NCBI GenBank assembly: GCA_964444795.1
Contig: CAYUIQ010000119.1
Coordinates: 1 to 26,450, forward strand
DNA from: JABMRP01 sp964444795
Lineage (GTDB): Bacteria > Planctomycetota > Planctomycetia > Pirellulales > Thermoguttaceae
Direction: 5' to 3'
Length of the DNA stretch: 26,450 nucleotides
The translations under genes and the position numbers were made by a program. This document shows, in pieces, positions 15,334 to 23,668 of the stretch. The notes under the pieces are model-generated. The model did no database searches. It worked only from the letters and a program-made list of their open reading frames with translations, and had not been told where the DNA came from. Each line of letters starts with the position of its first letter. Positions within the stretch are counted from its first letter, which is position 1.

Positions 15334-16428
15334 TTACTGAATCATTTGGATAAACCTGTCAAACTCGCCGGCGCCCATCTTTTGGTCGACTTTCCGGCGC
15401 AGGGTATCAATCTCGGCCGTCCCGCCGCCGAAGTAGGCTTTGGCGACCGTGTCCAGGTCGGCCATGCGGAGCAGCATGTAGGCGGCCCTTACGGGCTGCT
15501 GATAGTGCGCGTTGAAATCGTACGCGGCATTTCCGTCCGGATCGGTGAAGGCGATTGTACTGAACGCGTGTGTCAGCCCTTCATTGATATTCTTCCCCAA
15601 GCCGCGGAAGTGGGGGTTCTGATAAACGTGCGTGACTTCGTGCGGCGTGGCGTAGAGGGGGGCGCCCTTGCGGATGTAGGCCACCGGTGTCCCGCGGCGG
15701 TCGACGAATCCGTGCGTGTCGACGTTGGCCGCCGGATCCTCACCCACGCGTCGCAGCATGGCATGGAAATCGGCCGGTTCGACGTATCGTGCCGCGCGAG
15801 CCGGCGGGATCGCCCCCTTTCGCAACGACGGAACGTATTGCCCGAATCGAGCCAGCATCGCCTTCCCGGCGTCTTCCGAGGTCATGGGCACCGGTTCGGC
15901 GGTGATCGGAAAGGACTGGTTGAAGGGCACCGAATCGGGTCTGCCTTCGTCGTCCAGACCATGCACCGTGACGTTGATTTCCAGCGTGAGTTGCAGGTTG
16001 TAGCTATTTCGGGCTACGCGAATCGCAACCCGGTGCAGGTCGATGCGGGTAACCCGACTGGGACCGATCATCATGCCGGTGGCCTGTGCCGCCTTGGCAA
16101 ATATCCCTTTGACGAAGTTGTCGAACTCCGTTCCTTGCACGACGAACGCGGTGCCCTGTTTGCGGGCCGGAAACTTGACGTAGCGCGGCACGCCCATTTC
16201 GGCCGGAAGCTCCGGGCTCTCGGCCCCGAAATCGAAGGTAAGTTCGGCGGTGGAACTGTTCTTGACGTCCCATTTGAGATGCCACATCGTCGGGTCGTTC
16301 CCCGGTTCCGCCGGACCGACTCGGTAAGGAATGGGAACCGCCGATACCGGGGCTGCCGCCAACGTTGCCCCAATCGCCACCAGACATGCCAAGCCCCATC
16401 GGCTGGTCGTGGAAACCGCAAGTGTCAT
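15334..16428 (-). CDS. Exported putative zinc metallopeptidase (HExxH)
   Basis: A 364-residue protein with a signal peptide (about 1-29, ending APVSA). I do not recognise its family, but residues 263-267 read H-E-V-T-H inside TPHEVTHVYQNP, the zincin metal motif, and NINEGLTH places a possible third ligand at E283, 16 residues after the second His, as in gluzincins. The phrase HEVTHVYQ also recalls the HExxHVxQ peptidases. The N-terminal two thirds (about 30-250) look like a beta-rich secreted domain of unknown kind. It may be a periplasmic or surface peptidase. AAGGAG seven to twelve bases upstream fixes the ATG at 16428; 40 upstream open codons are not needed. It is transcribed alone, divergent from the DTW gene. 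Confidence 0.68.
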   Translation of the reverse strand: MTLAVSTTSRWGLACLVAIGATLAAAPVSAVPIPYRVGPAEPGNDPTMWHLKWDVKNSSTAELTFDFGAESPELPAEMGVPRYVKFPARKQGTAFVVQGTEFDNFVKGIFAKAAQATGMMIGPSRVTRIDLHRVAIRVARNSYNLQLTLEINVTVHGLDDEGRPDSVPFNQSFPITAEPVPMTSEDAGKAMLARFGQYVPSLRKGAIPPARAARYVEPADFHAMLRRVGEDPAANVDTHGFVDRRGTPVAYIRKGAPLYATPHEVTHVYQNPHFRGLGKNINEGLTHAFSTIAFTDPDGNAAYDFNAHYQQPVRAAYMLLRMADLDTVAKAYFGGGTAEIDTLRRKVDQKMGAGEFDRFIQMIQ

Positions 16429-16684
16429 GAGAATCTCCTTCTTGGACAAAGACGTGCCGGGTGAACAAAGTGGCCTCTCGCCTATACTATGGCGAAACGG
16501 AGCCGGGAGCCGCCACGAAAATCCGCGGAAATCGAAAAAGGGGGACATCGAACGCGCCGGGCGCAGGCACCTTTCCGGGTGGTGCGGCAGTTAATGATGC
16601 CCGCGGCCCGTTCGACGGCGCCGGACACCGCGCGACTGAGGGCGCCGTGTTTCTTCCCGGCCATTTTCTCGGTCGTCACCCAAT
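16429..16684. other. Divergent intergenic region, no feature seen
   Basis: This part of the gap between the metallopeptidase-like and DTW genes shows no convincing gene. A TATACTATGG stretch near 16482 could hold a -10 box for the minus strand but lacks a matching -35. Confidence 0.4.
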
Positions 16685-16713
16685 TCGACATGTGTCCGGT
16701 CGGCTGCTACAAT
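16685..16713 (+). promoter_or_regulatory. Sigma70-type promoter for the DTW gene
   Basis: TCGACA (16685-16690) and TACAAT (16708-16713), each 5 of 6, are separated by 17 bases. Transcription would begin near 16720, about 55 bases before the GTG start. Confidence 0.5.
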
Positions 16714-16774
16714 TGCCGGTTGGAGTTCTTGGGAAGGGCAGGTCGTGCCCGGTTAGAACGAATCGGAAAACGAA

Positions 16775-17911
16775 GTGCGGCAGCGCTGCTATCAATGTTT
16801 TCGTCCCGTGTCTCTTTGCTTTTGCGAGGCGATTCCACGGATCGACAATCGCACGGACGTCTTGATCCTGCAGCACATCGGCGAGCGCTTTCACTCCTTC
16901 AATACGGCAAGGATCGTACAGAAAGCGTTGTGCCGTTGTCATCTGATTGTCGATCACAATCGGCGTTTGGGGGCGCGTCATCTGCCGATCCAGGCCGGCG
17001 CCGGCCTTCTGTATCCGCAAGCGAATGCCCGTTCGTTGACCGAACTGCCTGCCGCCGAGCGGCCCGTTCAGTTGGTGATTGTCGACGGAACGTGGCACCA
17101 GGCGAAGACGATTGTCCGCGATGTCCCTCAACTCCAGGACCTGCCCTGCTACCGATTGGCGCCCTCCTCTCCGGGGCAGTACCGGATCCGACGCGAACCG
17201 AATGCACAGAGTCTCTCGACCTTGGAGGCCACGGTTGCGGCGCTGCAAGCCTTGGAGCCGGACACGGTCGGTCTGGATCGGTTGCTGTCGGCCTTCCATA
17301 AGATGGTGGAGGATCAGTTGGGGCACCCGACCAGTCATGCGGTGCCGCGGTACAAGGAAAACCGGCAATCCCGGCCTCGTAATATTCCCCGCGCTCTATT
17401 GCAGCACCCCGACCGGTTGGTCGTTGCCTATGGCGAAGCGACGCCCGGTCGGCCAGGACAACGCACGGCCGCTCCGTCGCCGGTCAACTGGGTCGCACAA
17501 CGTCTGGGCACGGCGGAGCGTTTCTCCTGCCGATTACAGCAGCAACAACCGCTTTCCAACGCCGCACTCGAGCATATGCGGCTCTCGGCCGCGGACTCCG
17601 GCACGGCCGTATCGGTGGTTGAGTTCCGCCGCCGATGGGACCAGTTCCTGCGCCGCGACGACGTCTTGATCGTCTACCACCATCGGACATTCCAACTCTT
17701 GCGGCATATCGAGGCCCAGCAGCCTCGCTGTTTGGTGCTGAAGTCGATCTTCGGGAAATGGCGAGCCGGCTTTCATTCTCTGGAAGAACTTATGGCGATC
17801 GAGGGCGTGACGCTTCCAACCGCCGAGGACAAGAGCCGCGCCAGCGAGCGGCTCGATATGGCGATTGCCATGGTCGAGCACCTCCGAACGCGCTACGGGG
17901 AGCTACGGTAG
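16775..17911 (+). CDS. DTW-domain tRNA-uridine aminocarboxypropyltransferase with C-terminal extension
   Basis: A 378-residue protein. Residues 1-195 form a DTW domain: C5-x2-C8 and C15-x-C17 at the start, VDGTWHQAK (103-111) in the middle and YRIRREPNAQSLSTLEA later. Characterised members (TapT, DTWD1/2) transfer the aminocarboxypropyl group of S-adenosylmethionine to a tRNA uridine (acp3U). TapT of E. coli is about 230 residues, so this protein carries some 170 extra residues. The extension starts with RLVVAYGEATPG and contains SPVNWVAQRLG, LSNAALEHMRLS and DDVLIVYHHRTFQLL, an order that faintly recalls DnaQ-type exonucleases without their full set of acidic residues. The GTG at 16775 is the only start between the in-frame TAG at 16754 and the first cysteine. 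No strong ribosome site is seen. Confidence 0.83.
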   Translation: MRQRCYQCFRPVSLCFCEAIPRIDNRTDVLILQHIGERFHSFNTARIVQKALCRCHLIVDHNRRLGARHLPIQAGAGLLYPQANARSLTELPAAERPVQLVIVDGTWHQAKTIVRDVPQLQDLPCYRLAPSSPGQYRIRREPNAQSLSTLEATVAALQALEPDTVGLDRLLSAFHKMVEDQLGHPTSHAVPRYKENRQSRPRNIPRALLQHPDRLVVAYGEATPGRPGQRTAAPSPVNWVAQRLGTAERFSCRLQQQQPLSNAALEHMRLSAADSGTAVSVVEFRRRWDQFLRRDDVLIVYHHRTFQLLRHIEAQQPRCLVLKSIFGKWRAGFHSLEELMAIEGVTLPTAEDKSRASERLDMAIAMVEHLRTRYGELR

Positions 17912-17949
17912 GACGAGACGCTTGGGGCGGCATCGCCAGGACCGACCCG

Positions 17950-17978
17950 TTGACGTTCGGCAGCCAGGGGAGTAAGCT
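17950..17978 (+). promoter_or_regulatory. Candidate promoter for the aldolase/PHP/DeoC cluster
   Basis: TTGACG (5 of 6) and TAAGCT (3 of 6) stand 17 bases apart in the 152-base gap after the DTW gene. The -10 box is poor, so the cluster could equally be read through from the DTW promoter. Confidence 0.3.
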
Positions 17979-18063
17979 CGGGGAGGTCGTCGGCAGGGGG
18001 GAGCCGCGGCTAAACGGTTGCCCATGAAATCCCACACCGACCGAGTGATTTCCGAGACAAGCC

Positions 18064-18918
18064 ATGCCATTGGTCAATCCCGTCGCCATGCTGCGGGCCG
18101 CCCGAGAGGGCGGGTACTGTATCGGCGCATTCAACATCGTCGACTACCTTACGGCCGAAGCCATCGTCGAGGCCGCGGAGACTCGCCGGGCGCCGGTCAT
18201 CCTGCAGACCTCTTCGGGGACCGTGAAGCGGTTCGGCGTCGAGATCCTGGTGCGGATGGCCGAGATGGCCGCCAACTCCAGCACCGTCCCGGTCGCCTTG
18301 CACCTGGACCATGGCACCGACCGGGCGGTGATCAGCCGGGCGATTGCCGAGGGCTACAGTTCGGTGATGATCGATGCTTCGTCGCATCCCTTGGAAGAGA
18401 ACATTGCCCGGACCAGCGACGTGGTGGCCGAAGGTCACGCTCACGGCGTGGCGGTGGAGGGCGAAATCGGCGTCGTGGCCGGCACCGAGGACGATCTGGT
18501 GGTCAGCCAGGACGAGGCGATCTACACCACGCCGGCGGAGGCCCTGGAGTTTCGCACCCGGACCGGCATCGATTTCCTCGCCGCGGCCATCGGTACGGCC
18601 CACGGATTTTACAGGGTGAAGCCCCGGCTGGACGTGGACTGTTTGCGAAAGCTGGCCCAGACTGCCCGGTGCCCGATGGTGGTTCACGGCGGAACGGGTT
18701 TGCCTTTCGACATCGTCCAGGAGCTGGTGGCGGCTGGGGGGGCGAAGTTCAACGTCTCCACGCAAATCAAGCAGACCTACATCGACGGACTCTACCAGTA
18801 CATTCAGTCGCACCGAACCGAGTATCATCCGTTGAAGCTGCTGGACAACGCCCGGGAGGGACTCGTGGAAATGATCGGCCGGTATATGGAGGTTCTGGGC
18901 AGCGCGGGGAAAGGATGA
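18064..18918 (+). CDS. Class II (zinc) ketose-bisphosphate aldolase
   Basis: A 284-residue cytoplasmic aldolase of the fructose/tagatose-bisphosphate class II family, which splits a ketose bisphosphate (or condenses DHAP with an aldehyde) using Zn2+. HLDHGTD gives D82 (proton shuttle) and H83 (zinc), GTAHGFY gives H180, VVHGGTGL gives H208, and KFNVST (N230) forms the DHAP phosphate site; VEGEIG (E132, E134) is the conserved acidic segment. The length is that of the short GatY/KbaY-type enzymes. Substrate choice between fructose and tagatose type, or another sugar, cannot be decided. No strong ribosome site precedes the ATG. The PHP gene begins ten bases after its stop, so the two form an operon. 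Confidence 0.88.
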   Translation: MPLVNPVAMLRAAREGGYCIGAFNIVDYLTAEAIVEAAETRRAPVILQTSSGTVKRFGVEILVRMAEMAANSSTVPVALHLDHGTDRAVISRAIAEGYSSVMIDASSHPLEENIARTSDVVAEGHAHGVAVEGEIGVVAGTEDDLVVSQDEAIYTTPAEALEFRTRTGIDFLAAAIGTAHGFYRVKPRLDVDCLRKLAQTARCPMVVHGGTGLPFDIVQELVAAGGAKFNVSTQIKQTYIDGLYQYIQSHRTEYHPLKLLDNAREGLVEMIGRYMEVLGSAGKG

Positions 18919-18928
18919 GTGGAAGTTC

Positions 18929-19888
18929 ATGACCGATAACCCAAGCGGCCGATATCCGTGTGACATGCACTGCCACACGACCCGCTCCGACGGCAACGAC
19001 ACACCGCGGGAACTGATTGCCGCCGCCGCCGAGTGGGGACTACACGCCGTGGCCATCACGGACCACGACATCGGACCGCCGTTGACGCTGACGCTGGCCG
19101 ACGGCCGGTGCGTCGATAGCGTGGCCTACGCGGCCGGGTGTGGCGTGCGGTTGGTTCTCGGCTACGAGTTCTCCTGCGACACCCTGGTCGACGACGTACA
19201 TATCTGCGGGTACGGGCTCGATTGGGACCATCGGGATCTGGCCGCGGAAGTCGACGCCGCCAAGGGTAGTAAGTCGAAAGCCTACGAAGAACTCTGTCGG
19301 CGGCTGACCGAGACGGGCAGGAAGCTGGATTGGCATGCCGACATCCTGCACTATGTGGACTCCGGCGGACAGACGGTCGTGCGCCGGGCGGACGAAGTGC
19401 AACGCAAGCACATCTTCGAGGCCATGGCGGCCCGAGGACACGCGCCCAGTTGGAGCGACGCCAAGATCCTCGTCCGCGACGACCCGCGGTTGAACGTCCG
19501 CCGTCGCAAGATCGATGCGGCGGCGGCCGTCGATTTGATTCACCGTTGCGGCGGAATCGCGATCCTGGCGCATCCGTACCTGATCGACGAGACGATCGAG
19601 GTCGCCGGCCGGCCGGCCCGCTCGCGCCGGCAGTACATCGAGACCCTGATCGATGCCGGGCTCGACGGCATCGAGGCCAGTTATTGCTACGACAAGACGA
19701 CCTACCAGGGCGCGCTGACGCCCGAACGGATCGAGGCCGAGGTGCGGGCGTGTTACTCCGCTCGGGTTCGTTTCATCAGTGGCGGCTCGGACTACCACGC
19801 CGATCACAAGAAGGGGAGTAAGAAGGTCCGCCATCTGGGCGAACGGGGTCTGGGCAGGGAAGAGTTTGCGGTCATTTTTGGCGATTGA
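18929..19888 (+). CDS. PHP-domain phosphoesterase
   Basis: A 319-residue cytoplasmic protein with a complete PHP metal site: H14-C-H16 and D21 in DMHCHTTRSDG, D45-H46 in AITDHD, an acidic GYEF segment, LAHPY and the terminal GGSDYHADHK. The layout follows the YciV/Rnm (TrpH-like) branch, whose members hydrolyse nucleoside 3',5'-bisphosphates or trim RNA 5' ends, though sugar-phosphate phosphatases such as histidinol phosphatase share the fold. An insert of roughly 100 residues (about 95-200) between the second and third motifs matches the insertion seen in that branch. GGAAG lies four bases before the ATG. Placed between two aldolases, it may remove phosphate from an intermediate. Confidence 0.83.
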   Translation: MTDNPSGRYPCDMHCHTTRSDGNDTPRELIAAAAEWGLHAVAITDHDIGPPLTLTLADGRCVDSVAYAAGCGVRLVLGYEFSCDTLVDDVHICGYGLDWDHRDLAAEVDAAKGSKSKAYEELCRRLTETGRKLDWHADILHYVDSGGQTVVRRADEVQRKHIFEAMAARGHAPSWSDAKILVRDDPRLNVRRRKIDAAAAVDLIHRCGGIAILAHPYLIDETIEVAGRPARSRRQYIETLIDAGLDGIEASYCYDKTTYQGALTPERIEAEVRACYSARVRFISGGSDYHADHKKGSKKVRHLGERGLGREEFAVIFGD

Positions 19889-19892
19889 AACG

Positions 19893-19917
19893 CGGGAGTC
19901 CCCATTTTTCACTCCCG
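19893..19917 (+). terminator. Stem-loop between the PHP and deoC-like genes
   Basis: CGGGAGT pairs with ACTCCCG around an 11-base loop that itself contains TTTTT; AAA/TTT can extend the stem past a two-base bulge. The hairpin is followed only by GTTTGCAG, so it may weaken transcription into the next gene or stabilise the message rather than stop it. Confidence 0.3.
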
Positions 19918-19951
19918 TTTGCAGTTTGAGTTATCTGGAAGGACACGACGA

Positions 19952-20665
19952 ATGCTGGACATGAAGACGCTCGACAAGCCAACGCTTGCCAAGGCGCTCG
20001 ACTTCTCGATCCTGCCCAAGGAATCGCAGGAAGCGGAGATCCGCGAGGGCTGCGCCCTGACCAGGCGGTACGGGTTCGCGGCGTTCTATACCAGCAGCGC
20101 CTTCTGGACGCCCGTCGTCAAGGAGGAGTTGGCCGGCATGCCGAACGTCGAGATCGGCACCGGCATCGCCTTTCCCTTCGGCGGCGCTCCGGCGGCGGTG
20201 AAGGCCTTCGAGGTCGAAGACGCCGTGCGTCGCGGCTGCACGGCGGTCGACATGGTGATGAACATCGGCGCGCTGAAAGACGGCAACCATCGAGCGGTTC
20301 GCGAAGAGCTGAAGATGTTTACCACCGCCGCCGGCGAGGCGGTCACCAAGTGTATCCTGGAAGTCTGCTTCCTGACCGATGAGGAAATCGCCACCGCCTG
20401 CAAACTCGTGGCCGAGGCCGGCATCCAGTACGCCAAGACCTCTTCCGGCCAGTTCGACGGCCCGGGCATGAGGCAATTCCTCGTGATGCGGGAGACGCTC
20501 ACCGGCAGCGGTCTGAAACTGAAGGTAGCCGGCGTGAAGTTCCCCCGCCCCCAGAACGCCTTCGCCTTCTTCCACGCCGGCGCCGATCGCATCGGCACCC
20601 GAGCGGCGCCCGAAATCGTCGATGCGCTGGACAGGATGCGGCAGATCGGCTTAGCGGGCGGATGA
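19952..20665 (+). CDS. deoC: Deoxyribose-phosphate aldolase family (DeoC)
   Basis: A 237-residue class I (Schiff-base) aldolase of the DeoC family, which cleaves 2-deoxyribose 5-phosphate to glyceraldehyde 3-phosphate and acetaldehyde. The active-site set is present: VDMVMNIG gives D100, QYAKTSSG gives the Schiff-base K162, and LKVAGVKF gives the second lysine (K191 or K196). The start at 19952 follows GGAAGGA by eight bases; an open TTG at 19919 is upstream of that site and rejected. It ends 27 bases before the stop of the converging ABC operon. DeoC relatives acting on other sugar phosphates exist, so the symbol marks the family and not a proven substrate. Confidence 0.87.
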   Translation: MLDMKTLDKPTLAKALDFSILPKESQEAEIREGCALTRRYGFAAFYTSSAFWTPVVKEELAGMPNVEIGTGIAFPFGGAPAAVKAFEVEDAVRRGCTAVDMVMNIGALKDGNHRAVREELKMFTTAAGEAVTKCILEVCFLTDEEIATACKLVAEAGIQYAKTSSGQFDGPGMRQFLVMRETLTGSGLKLKVAGVKFPRPQNAFAFFHAGADRIGTRAAPEIVDALDRMRQIGLAGG

Positions 20666-20692
20666 AGAATTCAGGTTCGACCTAACAAATGG

Positions 20693-21454
20693 CTACGCAT
20701 CCTCGCTACGGATCAACTCGCGGTAGCGGAGGATCACGCCGGCGATGCCCATGAGGACCACCGCGGCGGCCAGCAGTAGGGCGACGTGTTGCCAGGCCGG
20801 GGCGCTGCCGTACCAGCTTTGCATTTCGCCGGGCGACTTCTTCCAGCGTATCCAGATGGCCAGCAAGCAGCGGAGGTGATACTGGACGGTGAACTGGTTG
20901 ATCACGGCGGGAATCAGGCCCACCACCAATTCGAGTACCAGCGCGTGAAAGACGCAGATCGACATGGCGCGCTTGAGAAAGACGGCGCCCAGCAGCGAAT
21001 AGAGGGCACCGTAGGTCAGGCACGAGAGGAGCACCAGCACGGCCATCACACTCCAAAGCCGGCCGGCGCCGGACGGTTGCAGCACGAGCAGGGCCAGCGT
21101 CAAGCCGATCCAAGCGGTGACGGTCGTCCACGCGACGGCGGTGAGGTACTTGCCCCATATCACGGCCGTTCGTCCGCCGGGTCGCACGGCCAGGTAGATC
21201 CAGGTTCTGCCCTCCAATTCGGCATGCACCGCGGGCGCCGCCCAGAGGAGCAGTCCCAACACGCAGACCACCTCGGGAATCAAGACGAAGAGGATCATCT
21301 CCGCGTCGAGTTGCCCGCCACCGGCAGTTCGCATCAAGAGCGTGACCAGAGCGGGAAACAGGGCCAGACCCGCCCCGTACGCCAGCCGGGCCGGGGTGAG
21401 CGTGCGCTGCAACTCGAAGCGAAAGACGACCATCGCCGCCTGCAAACCCTTCAT
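20693..21454 (-). CDS. ABC-2 type transporter permease
   Basis: A 253-residue membrane protein with about six hydrophobic segments and no binding-protein partner nearby. The order of segments and the phrase HAELEGRTWIYLAVRPGGR, a variant of the signature after the second membrane span, fit ABC-2 export permeases. Its ATG overlaps the TGA of the preceding ATPase gene as ATGA, so it is translated by coupling and surely pairs with that ATPase. It is last in the four-gene operon. The exported compound is unknown. A 34-codon longer frame lies inside the ATPase gene and is not used. Confidence 0.83.
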   Translation of the reverse strand: MKGLQAAMVVFRFELQRTLTPARLAYGAGLALFPALVTLLMRTAGGGQLDAEMILFVLIPEVVCVLGLLLWAAPAVHAELEGRTWIYLAVRPGGRTAVIWGKYLTAVAWTTVTAWIGLTLALLVLQPSGAGRLWSVMAVLVLLSCLTYGALYSLLGAVFLKRAMSICVFHALVLELVVGLIPAVINQFTVQYHLRCLLAIWIRWKKSPGEMQSWYGSAPAWQHVALLLAAAVVLMGIAGVILRYRELIRSEDA

Positions 21455-22386
21455 GCCGTCCCCCTGTGAATCCGCAACAGCGAGCCGAACAACGCCTGCA
21501 ACGAATCGTCGGTCGAACGCATCTCGTGGATCCGAATATCCGTCCCCTCGATCCACTGGGGAAGTCCCGCGTAAACGGCCGCCGGGCTGCGCGTGGCCAA
21601 CAGCAGGGCTTGCCCCTGGTCGAGGAAACGGACCGATTGAACGACCTGCCGGTCGATCAGCAGTTGGGCCAGTTCCGAAGCGCCTTCGCAGCGGATGCGT
21701 ATTTCGTTGGGCAGGTCGGCCAGCAGGGCATGGACCTCCTCGGCCGAACCGGAAGCCAACAGCCGCCCGCCGTGGATCAATAGAAACGACTCGGTCACCG
21801 CCTCGACCTCGTGCAGGATGTGGCTGGCCAGCACGAGGCCCTTACCGGCGCGAATCCACTGCTGCAACAGCTCGGTCATTTGGTGCCGGCCGATGGGATC
21901 GAGGCCGTTGAACGGTTCGTCGAGGATCAGCAGATCGGGATCATGGGCGAGCGCCTGAGCCAGTTTCGTGCGCTGCCGCATCCCTCGCGAGTAGCCGCCG
22001 ATGGGCCGGTGCATGGCCTCGGTCATACCCACCCGGGCCAGCGTTTCCGCGGCCCGGTCGGCCGCTTCCCGGCGACTGAATCCGTACAGCTCCGTCAGAT
22101 AGCTGACCCAATCGAACCCGGTGACGTTGCCGTAGAAGACGTCGCGCTCGGGACAAACACCGATGCGGCGGAACAAGTCCCCGTTGTGGCGCGGGCACTG
22201 GTCCATCACGTGGACCGTTCCCAGCGTGGGGCGAAGTTGGCCCACGATCAGGTTCAACAGCGTGCTCTTCCCCGATCCGTTGGGACCCACCAGACCGTAT
22301 GCCCGCGTGTCCAGCGACAGCGTGACGTCGTTCACGCCGATCACCGAACCGTAGAGCTTCGTGACGTGGTCCAGTTGAATCATCAT
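21451..22386 (-). CDS. ABC transporter ATP-binding protein (second of operon)
   Basis: A 311-residue ABC-2 type ATPase. Walker A is GPNGSGKST (34-42), the signature is YSRGMRQR (from 132), Walker B LLILDEP (152-158) with FNGLD after it, and the switch histidine is H189 in LASHIL. A C-terminal domain of about 90 residues, usual in this group, follows. The ATG at 22386 (or the adjacent one at 22383) is preferred to a TTG at 22407, as the family starts with (M)IQLDHVTKLYG; no clear ribosome site is visible, and translation probably continues from the permease gene that ends 23 bases upstream. Confidence 0.9.
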   Translation of the reverse strand: MMIQLDHVTKLYGSVIGVNDVTLSLDTRAYGLVGPNGSGKSTLLNLIVGQLRPTLGTVHVMDQCPRHNGDLFRRIGVCPERDVFYGNVTGFDWVSYLTELYGFSRREAADRAAETLARVGMTEAMHRPIGGYSRGMRQRTKLAQALAHDPDLLILDEPFNGLDPIGRHQMTELLQQWIRAGKGLVLASHILHEVEAVTESFLLIHGGRLLASGSAEEVHALLADLPNEIRIRCEGASELAQLLIDRQVVQSVRFLDQGQALLLATRSPAAVYAGLPQWIEGTDIRIHEMRSTDDSLQALFGSLLRIHRGTA

Positions 22387-22408
22387 GGGCTTTGGCGGTC
22401 CGTTCAAC

Positions 22409-23668
22409 TCAGACTTGCATCGGAGACGATACGCGACGAAACAACACGGCCAAGGAAACGGCCGTAATGCCGGTCAACAGCACGATCGCCGGCAGCGGGC
22501 TGGCCAGGGCGGTCGGCAAACCGAATATCCACGCCTGAACTTCGCCCAGCGTATGGTAAAGCGAGACGAGATTCCACGCCCCGGAGAACTTATCCACGGG
22601 AGAAGCCGCCAGCATCGCCACATAGATCACAACGCCGAAGATCCAGACGGTATACCAGGCATAGCTGGCGTAGCGGCTCTCGGACGTCATCGACGAAAAG
22701 GCCAAGGCCATGGACGTCGTGGGGATCGACACCACGGCCGACGCGGCCAAAATCCGAAACGGCAAATCCCAAGTATGGGCGATGACATCGAAGTTGGGCG
22801 AGAGCAACACGCCCAACACGTACAGCGCCAAGGCCGGTACCGTGGTGACCATGATCACGTAGACCCAAACCACGGTCATCTTTCCGCAGATATACTCCGC
22901 CCGCGTGATGGGGCGGGAGAAATAGAGCAAAAACGCCCGTGAACGCACGTCACGCGCAATGAGCGACGGGGCAACCAGCCCGACGACGAAAACCAACAAG
23001 GTACCTTGAGGGTAGCGAAAGAAACTCAACAATAGCCACGACCACAGCCGGTGTCGCACGGCCGGCGTCAGTTCGAATTTCCGCGACTTCTTGGCCGTCC
23101 GCAACTCCATGGCCGTCCGAAACTGTTTGGCCGCCCGGAGCCGTTGGTCCGAAAGCAACCGGTTCTCCACCGCCGTGTATTCGGCTTCTGTTAACCGGCC
23201 GGCCTTCCGCAACTCTTTGGCCGCGCGCAGACCTTCGGTCACCCGCGACTGTTCGATCGCAAACAACCGTTTGGCCTCCTGAAACGCTTCGGCCGCACGC
23301 AACTCCTCGGCCGCGGACCCCTCTTCGGGTTCAAACGGCTTTTCGTCCGCGGGTGCCTTTTCGACCGCGGACAACTCTTCGGCCGCGGCCGCCTTCTTGG
23401 ACTCCGACAACTCCCCGAGCATGGTGCCAAGTATGGGGAAATCGTTGGCTACCGCGCCCATCCAACCCAAATCACTCGACGACTGCTCCAGCAGAAAGAA
23501 CCCCGTCCCGACGTACGCCATCGGCAGCCAGGCGAACAGCATCAGCCGCCTCAGCCAACTGCTCCGCCAGGCCAAGCGCAAGCCGGTCTCGGTAATCACC
23601 CACCAGCGGGTCGAATCGGGGCTCAACGGCCCCTGCCAGTTCCGATAACCCAGGTCATGGATAGGCAT
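22409..23668 (-). CDS. ABC-2 permease with charged repeat insertion
   Basis: A 419-residue membrane protein. The first membrane segment is at about 42-60. Then comes a charged, alanine-rich block (about 88-200) of repeated EELRAAE / KELRKAG / MELRTAK phrases, probably a long helix or coiled coil outside the membrane; one part (LRKAGRLTEAEYTAVENRLL) recalls the SHOCT motif. From about 222 a normal ABC-2 permease follows, with LIARDVRSRAFLLYFSRPI and about five more spans. GGGAGGA six bases before the ATG at 23668 gives a strong start inside the last codons of the upstream ATPase gene (14-base overlap). The insertion between the first and second span is unusual for the family. Confidence 0.82.
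   Translation of the reverse strand: MPIHDLGYRNWQGPLSPDSTRWWVITETGLRLAWRSSWLRRLMLFAWLPMAYVGTGFFLLEQSSSDLGWMGAVANDFPILGTMLGELSESKKAAAAEELSAVEKAPADEKPFEPEEGSAAEELRAAEAFQEAKRLFAIEQSRVTEGLRAAKELRKAGRLTEAEYTAVENRLLSDQRLRAAKQFRTAMELRTAKKSRKFELTPAVRHRLWSWLLLSFFRYPQGTLLVFVVGLVAPSLIARDVRSRAFLLYFSRPITRAEYICGKMTVVWVYVIMVTTVPALALYVLGVLLSPNFDVIAHTWDLPFRILAASAVVSIPTTSMALAFSSMTSESRYASYAWYTVWIFGVVIYVAMLAASPVDKFSGAWNLVSLYHTLGEVQAWIFGLPTALASPLPAIVLLTGITAVSLAVLFRRVSSPMQV
23069..23401 (-). repeat. Degenerate tandem repeats encoding the permease insertion
   Basis: On the plus strand, units close to 18 bases recur: TTGGCCGTCCGCAACTCC, ATGGCCGTCCGAAACTGT and TTGGCCGCCCGGAGCCGT lie side by side near 23090-23143, and looser CTTCGGCCGCG-type units continue to about 23400. 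They stay in frame and code for the charged helical block. Confidence 0.6.

Noticed and set aside
14872..16464. 530-codon plus-strand frame
   Set aside because: It runs across the ICMT-like gene in another frame and antisense through the metallopeptidase-like gene, both of which are better supported.
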